A stretch of 47,504 nucleotides of DNA, taken from positions 1-47,504 of the forward strand of contig CAIOST010000189.1 of NCBI GenBank assembly GCA_903861045.1, in the 5' to 3' direction. Origin of the DNA: an uncultured bacterium (GTDB taxonomy: Bacteria > Verrucomicrobiota > Kiritimatiellia > RFP12 > CAIWXQ01). Shown piece by piece: positions 1 through 6,766 of the stretch. The notes below the pieces were generated by a model that worked only from the letters and a program-made list of their open reading frames with translations, was not told where the DNA came from and made no database searches. A program made the position numbers and the translations under genes. Every line of letters starts with the position of its first letter. The first letter of the stretch is position 1.

Positions 1-17
1 TGGCGGTGAAATCCGGC

Positions 18-41
18 CTGAACCCCGAACCCTGAACCCTT
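18..41. repeat. Short GAACCC tandem array
   Basis: Three successive units of the type GAACCC(C/T) follow one another with a 7-nt period at the left edge of the window. They lie in non-coding DNA near a second short array at 139-166. This is seen directly. Function is unknown. Confidence 0.5.
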
Positions 42-609
42 CCCTCCTGAGCAGTTACTTTTTTTGGCCCAGCCTGGCAGCCGCCAGGTAGTTCTGCGCC
101 GTCTCTACCGAGTAATGGACGTCCCCCTTCGTTGTCTCGCTTCGCGCCCTTGCGCCTTAGCGTTAGAATCTTCGGTAGGGCAGGTTTGGAGACAGTGCGC
201 GCCCTTGGTCGCGCTTTGCGGGGCGGGCTCGCTGATGGTAGGATCCAAGCCGGAAAAAACGTAAGCGTTTGCGATTTTTTGCGGATCTGGCAACGTGCAT
301 GTAATTCTGCGCTGTCGCCACTTTTCGCCACATCCATAGCCACCCTGGATCGCACGGCCCACGGCCCGAGGCGGGCCGGGGCTACTGGCTGCGGCATGCG
401 CCAAGCTCTGGATAACCGAAGAAGGCGGCGAGATATTTGCTGTGTTTGATTTTACGGGGCAAGCGCAGGGCAAGCCCAAGAGGCTGTTAAACGGCGATTC
501 CCTTCGCCACCCTCGCGGTGGAAGCTGCTATAGCGCGGAAGAAGGCCGTTATGCGCCTAACTGACCAAAGCGGGCGGAGTGGAACACCGGCGGCGCCGGC
601 TGCCAGAAA

Positions 610-627
610 CCCCTATAAATATTGGGG
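610..627 (-). terminator. Weak stem-loop just 3' of tRNA-Ser
   Basis: CCCC and GGGG arms enclose a 10-nt AT-only loop, and the minus-strand reading continues into TTT. It sits 4 nt beyond the encoded CCA of the tRNA gene, where a terminator or processing signal is expected. The stem is only 4 bp, so the call is tentative. Confidence 0.3.
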
Positions 628-631
628 AAGA

Positions 632-723
632 TGGCGGAGGGGGAGGGATTCGAACCCCCGGTACCCTTGCGGGTACGCATGATTTCGAGTCATGTGCATT
701 CAACCGGGCTCTGCCACCCCTCC
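632..723 (-). tRNA. tRNA-Ser (CGA anticodon)
   Basis: Read on the minus strand, the gene starts GGAGGGG and ends CCCCTCC-G-CCA, giving a perfect 7-bp acceptor stem with the CCA encoded. The anticodon loop is CTCGAAA with anticodon CGA (complement of 685-687), which reads UCG serine codons. A long variable arm built on GTACCC/GGGTAC (about 661-676) and the length of 92 nt are typical of class II serine tRNAs. The T-loop GGTTCGAATCC is present. Short open frames through this region are artefacts of the tRNA. Confidence 0.97.
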
Positions 724-798
724 GGCTTGGTACGGGGAAAAGATACGAGAATACGGGCGGGAAGTCAACGGTGCAGCGCATCCTTGTCGCAGCGGGGT

Positions 799-1072
799 CA
801 TGGTCTTTTCCTGAAGCGCCACCTAACGCAGGCTGGCTGTAGCAAGGGCTTTGTGGTAACCGCAGAAGCCGCTTTTGTGTATGCTAGCAGTGGCGAGGTG
901 TTGGTTGGCAGAGAATTTGGACACGGGCAGGATCGGTGCAGACCATTCATGTTGGCCACAAAAGGCACATAAAACACAAAAAACCGCTTTCTTTTGTGTC
1001 TTTTGTGCTTTTTGTGGCTAGATTCCGCCCGGCGGGGAGTCCACAGAACCAGGTCTTCAGGAAAAGACCATG
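799..1072. repeat. Element bounded by 18-bp perfect inverted repeats (MITE-like)
   Basis: The left arm at 799-816 (CATGGTCTTTTCCTGAAG) is matched exactly, in inverted orientation, at 1055-1072. Outside the perfect arms, similarity continues weakly: TTGTCGC-N-GCG occurs at 784-794 and, inverted, near 1084-1094. The 274-bp span contains no gene but does hold a second inverted repeat at 953-1020. Size, terminal inverted repeats and lack of coding suit a non-autonomous mobile element. No target-site duplication was identified, so mobility is inference. Confidence 0.5.
953..1020. repeat. A-rich imperfect inverted repeat with 9-nt internal period
   Basis: Two 29-nt arms (953-981 and 992-1020) are complementary apart from about four positions and enclose a 10-nt loop. 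Each arm is built from CACAAAAGG-type units spaced 9 nt apart. Transcribed in either direction it would form a long hairpin. It sits inside the 18-bp inverted-repeat element. Confidence 0.7.
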
Positions 1073-1101
1073 GGAATGGGGGCGCCGCGACAACAATCAG
1101 A

Positions 1102-1131
1102 TTGCCCGACAGCAGGGTTACATGCTATCAA
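1102..1131 (+). promoter_or_regulatory. Possible sigma-70-type promoter for smc
   Basis: TTGCCC at 1102-1107 and TATCAA at 1126-1131 are separated by 18 bp. A TG extended -10 dinucleotide at 1123-1124 precedes the -10 box. Each hexamer matches consensus at four of six positions, so this is only a candidate. It would give a 5' leader of about 65 nt. Confidence 0.25.
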
Positions 1132-1204
1132 ATAGCGTGCGTGGCGTACTGGCGCAGACCCGTTTCAAGTCGAGCATGCCGGCCACGCACCCATGAGGTT
1201 TTTT

Positions 1205-4200
1205 GTGTATCTTAAGTCGCTGGAAATTACCGGTTTCAAGAGCTTTGCCGACCGCACCAAGCTGCTCTTTGAGCCAGGCATGGTGGCCATTGTCGGACCG
1301 AACGGTTGCGGCAAAAGCAATGTCTCAGATGCCATCCGTTGGGTGCTCGGCGAGCAACGCCCCACGGCCCTGCGCTGCAACAAGATGCAGGATATCGTCT
1401 TTAACGGTACGGATACCCGTAAACCATTGGGCATGGCGGAAGTCAGCATCACCTTTGCGGATTGTGAAGGCCTCCTCTCCACCGAATTCAATGAAGTAAC
1501 CGTCACGCGTCGCGTATTTCGCTCCGGCGAAGGTCAGTACTTCATCAACAAGAATCTCTGCCGTTTGCGTGACGTGCACCGGCTCTTCATGGGCACCGGC
1601 ATCGGCACCACCAGCTATTCGGTCATGGCGCAGGGGCAGATCGACGCGATCCTTTCCTCCAAGCCCGAGGACCGTCGCGGCATCTTCGAGGAAGCGGCCG
1701 GCATCACCAAGTTCAAGGCCGACCGCAAAGAGGCGCTGCGTAAGCTGGAGCAGACCGACGCCAACCTGCTGCGCCTCGCCGACGTCATCCGGGAAGTCAA
1801 ACGCCAGATCGGCTCGCTCCAGCGCCAGGCCGGCAAGGCACGCCGCTACCGCGAACTGCGCGACGAACTGCGCGGCCTCGACCTCTTTGTTACCCGGCGC
1901 CGGCTCGCGGCGTTTGATGTGCGCATCCGTGAACTGGATTCAGAAACCATTCAACTCGCTGCGACGCTGGCCGCCCGTCAGGCTGATGTGGCCAATGGCG
2001 AGAAAGCCACCGCAGCCATCCATGAGCGCATTCTGGCCGCCGAACATCAGATCGGCACGCTCACACAGGCGGCCTCCCAGGCCGACAGCCAGTTAGTCCG
2101 TGCGCAGGAGGTCATGCGCGTCAACGAGCAGCGCATGACCGAGTACCAGGCCTGGTCCACGCGCGACACGCAGGAAATCGCCGCCACCCGCGATCAGCTC
2201 GCCACCTTGCGCCAGGAGCAAGAGGATTTACAGGCCCGGCTAGCCGCCCTGCAGGCGCAGACCGGCACGGCCCGCACGGCGCTTCAGGTCGCCCAGGCGC
2301 AATGCGAAGAACATCGCCGCGCCGTGGATCAAGCGCGCGCCGACCTCCAGCGCCTGCGCGGCGAAACGGTGGAACGCGAACGCCGGACCGCCGCCATCCA
2401 GAACCAACTGACCAGCATGGAGACGCGCCAGCGCGAAACCATGCTGCGCCGGGAACGCCTCGCCTCCGAGCAGGCCCAGCTGACGCACTCCCTCGAATTG
2501 GTGGCCACCACCCGCACGGAAGTACAACGACAGCTCGAACAACGCGCCGAGGACGTCACCACCCACGAAACCCGTCTGCATGACATCGAAGACGAGCGCG
2601 CGCATATCGCCGCCGACCTGCGCACCGCGCAAGAAGAACAGGCACGCCTGCAGTCACAGATCGCCGCACGCCGCGCCCAACTAGACATGTTGACCGACCG
2701 TGACGAGACCGACGAAGAGTTTCTGGAAGGCTCGCGACAACTGCTTGCCCCCGGCAACCCCTTGCACATCGCCCCGGATGCGGTAGTGGGTTCGCTAGCG
2801 GAGATGCTGACCGTGCCGGCCGATTTGCGCCTAGCGGTGGAGGCCTCCCTGCGCGCCTGGCTGGACGCCGTCATTATCCGCAACGAGGCCGAGGCCCGCA
2901 CGCTAGTGGATACCCTGCTCCGCCAGGGGCGCCAGCTGGCGGCCCGCTTGATCATCGCCGAAGGGGTGCCCAGCACACGGCCACCATGCCCGCCCGGGTT
3001 GTCCCCTCTGCTGGAAAAACTGCAGGTGGCACCCGAGTTTGCGAATGCCGCCACCCGTTTGCTGGGACATGTGTTCCTGACCGAAACAACGGATGCCATC
3101 CCGCACCCCCTCCCTGCCGGTTGCACCGTGGTCACGCGCAACGGCATCGTCTTTCACGCCAGTGGTTGCGTGGAACTCTGGATGCCAGATCGTGCCGTCT
3201 CGAGTCCCCTTGCCCGCCGCATGCTGATCAGCGAGCACACCGAGCAACTCTCCCGCCTGGAACAAGAACTGGCGGCGCTGCGCCTGCGTCTGGAAGAGCG
3301 TAACAGCCGAACCTCCCTGCTAGCCACCGCCGTGGTGGATGCCCGACGCACCTATGATGAAATGCGCCGGCAAGCTGCGCACAAAGAAGGCGAACTCCAG
3401 ACCGTCACCCGCGACGCCCAGCGCGCCAGGCAACGCCTGGATGTGGTCACCAGCGAACTCAACACCCTGAACCACGCCACGCGCGATGACGACGAACGCA
3501 AAGTCGCCTGGGTAACCGAACTGCAGCAACTGGTTGAAACGCGCGGCACACTGGTCGAAACCATTGCCACACGCTCCGACGAGTTACAATCGCTGGAAAG
3601 CGCGTTTGCCACCCGACAAACCGCCTTGACTGAAGCACGCATCCACTCATCCACGCTCACACAACAGGGGGAACACACGGCTGCGCAGGTGGCGGCCGTC
3701 ACTTCGCGCTTCGCCGAACTCGAGCGCACCATCGTCGGTCGCAATCAGGGTGTGCAATCCTACGAGGAGAGCATCCGCCGCCTGAACACGGAGAATGCCG
3801 AACTCGACAGCCGCCTCGATGCCATGCGCGCGGAGGCAGCCAGCTTTCACGCTCAGGCCGACAAGGCGCGCCAGGGGCGCGCCGCCACCGCCCGCGACTT
3901 GGACCAGGCCGAAGCCAGTCTCAGCGAGCATCGCCAGATGCTCGATACCAGCCGTACCCGCAAGGCCGCCGCCGACGTGGAGCTGGCCGAAGGGCGCATG
4001 CACCGGCAGAATCAGTTCGACCGGATCAACAACGAGTACAGCCTCTCCCCCGCACAACTGGTGGCAGAGCCGGACCCGGCCTGGCCGGACGGCCAGCCCC
4101 CCACCAGCGAGACCGCGGAAGCGCGCATTGCACAGCTCAACACCGCTATTCACGACATCGGCCCGGTCAACCTTGTGGCCATCGAGGAGTACAAGGAACT

Positions 4201-5002
4201 GGAGGAGCGCCACGCCTTCCTGCATGCGCAGGAGGCCGACCTGATCAAGTCCAAGGGGCAGGTCATGGACCTGATCCGCATGATCAACAAGAAGACCTCG
4301 GAGATGTTCCAGGAGACGTTCGCCCAAGCCAATACCAACTTCGAAGGGATGTTCGCCAAGCTGTTCAACGGCGGCACCGCCCGCCTCATATTGCTGGAAA
4401 ACGCTGAAGATCCGCTCGAATGCGGCATTGATATCATTGCCCGCCCCCCGGGCAAGCGGCTGCAAACCATCTCCCTGCTCTCCGGCGGTGAGCGCACCAT
4501 GACCGCCGTGGCCCTGCTCTTCGCGATCTTCATGATCAAGCCGGCGCCGTTCTGTATGCTAGACGAACTGGACGCCGCCCTGGACGACTCCAACATCGGT
4601 CGGTTTGTACAGCAGCTCAAGGACTTCCTCATTCATTCGCAATTTCTGATCATCACACACAGCCAACAGACGATTGCCAGCGCCGACATCGTCTACGGCG
4701 TCACGATGCCGGAAAAGGGAATCTCCAAGGTTGTCTCTATGCGCCTGAAAGAGATTGGCGTACGCGAACTGGATATCGAAGCCTCCCCGGCCGAACAGGC
4801 GGCGGACGCCGCTTCCCAGGCCCCCGCCCCCCCGCGCCGCCGCCGGCGTACCGCCGCCACGGATGAGACCGCGGACCAACCGGAGACGGTCCCGGAGCTG
4901 CCGTTCCTGACAGACACCGACGAGACGGATGCCGACGAAGAACGACTTGAGGACGACAGCGCGGAGGATGCCACCAGCCCAACGCCGGTCGCCACACCAT
5001 GA
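1205..5002 (+). CDS. smc: Chromosome segregation protein SMC
   Basis: Structural maintenance of chromosomes ATPase, which dimerises and condenses and segregates the chromosome with ScpA/ScpB. The N-terminal head carries Walker A GPNGCGKS near residues 31-38. Long coiled coils flank a hinge at about residues 510-640. The C-terminal head has the LSGGER signature near residue 1092 and a Walker B LDELDAALDD segment near residue 1118. I chose the GTG at 1205: it gives the family-typical start MYLKSLEITGFKSFA and has GAGGT at 1196-1200. An in-frame ATG at 1193 adds four residues and lacks such a site. At 1265 aa it exceeds common bacterial SMCs (about 1180), mainly through a proline- and acid-rich tail of roughly 80 residues containing an RRRRR run. 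It overlaps the next gene by 4 bp. No scpA or scpB is adjacent. Confidence 0.96.
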   Translation: MYLKSLEITGFKSFADRTKLLFEPGMVAIVGPNGCGKSNVSDAIRWVLGEQRPTALRCNKMQDIVFNGTDTRKPLGMAEVSITFADCEGLLSTEFNEVTVTRRVFRSGEGQYFINKNLCRLRDVHRLFMGTGIGTTSYSVMAQGQIDAILSSKPEDRRGIFEEAAGITKFKADRKEALRKLEQTDANLLRLADVIREVKRQIGSLQRQAGKARRYRELRDELRGLDLFVTRRRLAAFDVRIRELDSETIQLAATLAARQADVANGEKATAAIHERILAAEHQIGTLTQAASQADSQLVRAQEVMRVNEQRMTEYQAWSTRDTQEIAATRDQLATLRQEQEDLQARLAALQAQTGTARTALQVAQAQCEEHRRAVDQARADLQRLRGETVERERRTAAIQNQLTSMETRQRETMLRRERLASEQAQLTHSLELVATTRTEVQRQLEQRAEDVTTHETRLHDIEDERAHIAADLRTAQEEQARLQSQIAARRAQLDMLTDRDETDEEFLEGSRQLLAPGNPLHIAPDAVVGSLAEMLTVPADLRLAVEASLRAWLDAVIIRNEAEARTLVDTLLRQGRQLAARLIIAEGVPSTRPPCPPGLSPLLEKLQVAPEFANAATRLLGHVFLTETTDAIPHPLPAGCTVVTRNGIVFHASGCVELWMPDRAVSSPLARRMLISEHTEQLSRLEQELAALRLRLEERNSRTSLLATAVVDARRTYDEMRRQAAHKEGELQTVTRDAQRARQRLDVVTSELNTLNHATRDDDERKVAWVTELQQLVETRGTLVETIATRSDELQSLESAFATRQTALTEARIHSSTLTQQGEHTAAQVAAVTSRFAELERTIVGRNQGVQSYEESIRRLNTENAELDSRLDAMRAEAASFHAQADKARQGRAATARDLDQAEASLSEHRQMLDTSRTRKAAADVELAEGRMHRQNQFDRINNEYSLSPAQLVAEPDPAWPDGQPPTSETAEARIAQLNTAIHDIGPVNLVAIEEYKELEERHAFLHAQEADLIKSKGQVMDLIRMINKKTSEMFQETFAQANTNFEGMFAKLFNGGTARLILLENAEDPLECGIDIIARPPGKRLQTISLLSGGERTMTAVALLFAIFMIKPAPFCMLDELDAALDDSNIGRFVQQLKDFLIHSQFLIITHSQQTIASADIVYGVTMPEKGISKVVSMRLKEIGVRELDIEASPAEQAADAASQAPAPPRRRRRTAATDETADQPETVPELPFLTDTDETDADEERLEDDSAEDATSPTPVATP

Positions 5003-5796
5003 ATCCAGCCATCCCCACGCTCCTAGCCGTCGCCCGTCAGGCCGCCCGTTCCGCCGGCGAACATGTGCTCTCCCAGAACAGCCGCCGGAGCGACACCGAC
5101 CAGGTCCTGCGGCACGACATCAAGCACAAGCTGGATCGCGAAGCGCAAGAGATTGCCACCGCCACCATCCTCAAAACCTTCCCCGACCACGCCATACTCG
5201 GCGAAGAGACCGCTGAGGCCGCGCTCCCCGTGTCCGACGTGCGCTGGGTGATTGACCCGATTGACGGCACGATCAACTTCACGCATGGCCTGCCACTCTG
5301 GTGCTGCTCCATCGCCGCACAGATCAACGAGACCACCGTGGCAGGTGTGGTCTTTGCGCCGGAGCTCGGACTGCTGTTCGAAGCGCAAGCAGACCAACCC
5401 GCCTTTTGCAACGGCCAACCGCTGCAGGTTTCCACCATCAACCGCTTGGACCAAGCCCTGATTCACACCGGCGCCGACAAGGACCAGACGGGCCTTCCTT
5501 CTTTCCGTTTTCTCAACCGCATCGCCGAAGTCTCACAACGCCCCCGGCTGATGGGATCCGCCGCACTGGACATCTGCTGGGTTGCGGCCGGCCGCACGGA
5601 CGGCTACTTTGAGCCCGGCGTCTACCTCTGGGATGTGGCCGCGGCCAGCCTCATCCTCGCTCGCGCTGGCGGCACCGGCGAAATCCTGCAGCAGTACGCC
5701 GGACATAAAATGGCCTTCCTGGCAACCAACGGCCAGCTCCATCACCCCCTGCGCGAAACCGTGCTCCCGCTGCTCCCCCTCCCCCGCCCCCGCTAA
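4999..5796 (+). CDS. Inositol monophosphatase family protein (SuhB-like)
   Basis: Mg2+-dependent phosphatase of the inositol monophosphatase superfamily, probably cytoplasmic, cleaving myo-inositol-1-phosphate or a related sugar phosphate. The family metal-binding motifs are intact: GEE at residues 68-70, DPIDGT at 86-91 and WDVAAA at 211-216, whose Asp is the third ligand. The 265-aa length is normal. The start ATG overlaps the smc stop by 4 bp (ATGA), which argues for cotranscription and translational coupling. The family also includes histidinol-phosphatase-type and PAP-phosphatase-type enzymes, so the exact substrate cannot be set from sequence alone. Confidence 0.93.
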   Translation: MNPAIPTLLAVARQAARSAGEHVLSQNSRRSDTDQVLRHDIKHKLDREAQEIATATILKTFPDHAILGEETAEAALPVSDVRWVIDPIDGTINFTHGLPLWCCSIAAQINETTVAGVVFAPELGLLFEAQADQPAFCNGQPLQVSTINRLDQALIHTGADKDQTGLPSFRFLNRIAEVSQRPRLMGSAALDICWVAAGRTDGYFEPGVYLWDVAAASLILARAGGTGEILQQYAGHKMAFLATNGQLHHPLRETVLPLLPLPRPR

Positions 5797-5809
5797 AAAG
5801 GATTTGCCA

Positions 5810-6766
5810 ATGAACTTTCTAAAACGCGGGTTGGTTTCTCTGGTGATCTTGCCGCTCCTAGCCATCGTAGCCTTGGGGCAGTCGAGCGAAACCGTATTCA
5901 CCGAGGGGTTCGAAACTGGCTTCCCCGGCTCGGCGTGGCAGGTGGGTGACCGCAACACCAGAGATGGGCTGGCTTACTGGGGCAGCGTGAACTCGAACTT
6001 TGCCGGCCTGGCCGCCCCTGGCGGGAACCGCATGGGCTATTGCGCCGGCGTCGGCTATACCGGTACTCAGGCAAGTCCGTTCTACCGCGGGAAGATGAAG
6101 GCGTACCTGCAGCGTACCGTGGATCTCTCGAACTACTCCTCGGCCTCGCTCTCGTTCTCATCCTACATTGCCGGCGTTATGCAATACTGGGACTTCTGCC
6201 GCGTGTATGCCTACGGCTCGTCCAAAAAATGGATCAAGCTCTGGGAGCAATCGCCGGCGACCAGCGATACTGCCTGGACCACCCAGACCCTCGCGCTGAA
6301 CAACTTCGTGGGGCGCGGGCAATCGGCCGTGATCATCAAGTTCGAATTCACCAGCGATGGCCCTTGGCCGTATACCGGATGGTTCCTGGATGATCTTACG
6401 TTGACCGCGCAGCCGCTCCCCGTGGACCTGCTGCTGACGAATCTGGTGGTGGCACCGACCTACCTGAAGCAGGGGGCCGTCCCCGCCGCCCTGCGCTTCG
6501 GCGTCGGCTTAACACCGGCCTCCGGTGCCCTCAACGGCCGCAATGTCATGGTAAATTTCTACCTTTCGACGAACGCCTCGCTGCTCGCCGCCCCGCTAAT
6601 CGGCAGCGTCGCCCTCACGCTGACCAACCAACCCGGCCAAGTCGTGACGTACGCCCTCGCCGCCGAGCAGCTTAACCGCTTCACCATCCCCCACCAACGC
6701 CCCCGGCAACGGCTTCCTCGTCGCCCGCCTGCAACCAGCCACGTCGGACATCAACACCAACAATGA
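5810..6766 (+). CDS. Secreted repeat protein, N-terminal segment
   Basis: Begins with MNFLKRGLVSLVILPLLAIV, a clear Sec signal peptide ending near AxG-Q. A beta-sandwich domain of about 170 residues follows (residues about 24-195), with the phrase GWFLDDLTLTAQ typical of carbohydrate-binding or MAM/concanavalin-like extracellular domains. The first CARDB-like unit starts at VDLLLTNLVVAPTYLK. The reading frame is lost after the C5 run at 6688-6692; residues beyond that point (RQRLPRRPP and on) are out of frame. The ATG lies 13 bp after the phosphatase gene stop, so it may be the last gene of the smc operon. Confidence 0.75.
   Translation: MNFLKRGLVSLVILPLLAIVALGQSSETVFTEGFETGFPGSAWQVGDRNTRDGLAYWGSVNSNFAGLAAPGGNRMGYCAGVGYTGTQASPFYRGKMKAYLQRTVDLSNYSSASLSFSSYIAGVMQYWDFCRVYAYGSSKKWIKLWEQSPATSDTAWTTQTLALNNFVGRGQSAVIIKFEFTSDGPWPYTGWFLDDLTLTAQPLPVDLLLTNLVVAPTYLKQGAVPAALRFGVGLTPASGALNGRNVMVNFYLSTNASLLAAPLIGSVALTLTNQPGQVVTYALAAEQLNRFTIPHQRPRQRLPRRPPATSHVGHQHQQ

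Larger units (their letters stand above)
1..631. other. Intergenic region without a convincing gene
   Basis: I see no protein gene here. Positions 18-41 carry a short GAACCC-type array. Positions about 139-166 carry an AAGGCGC/AAGGGCGCG-type array, read on the minus strand. Between them, the minus strand is open for about 30 codons and ends in a stop at 55-57; the last residues read HYSVETAQNYLAAARLGQKK. It has no start codon and an in-frame stop lies just upstream, so it may be the tail of a lost gene. The rest shows no recognisable coding pattern. The first gene of the window may lie outside it. Confidence 0.5.
724..1204. other. tRNA-Ser/smc intergenic region
   Basis: No protein gene is visible. 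The region holds an 18-bp perfect inverted repeat pair (799-816 and 1055-1072), an A/C-rich imperfect hairpin between them (953-1020), and a possible promoter and ribosome binding site for smc at the right end. Translations of the hairpin give low-complexity peptides and are not believable genes. Confidence 0.6.

Noticed and set aside
632-1204. tRNA-flanking prophage or integrative element
   Set aside because: No integrase, no duplication of the tRNA 3' end was found, and smc follows directly.
2329-3147. 272-codon minus-strand frame inside smc
   Set aside because: Ser/Arg-rich shadow of the coiled-coil coding sequence.
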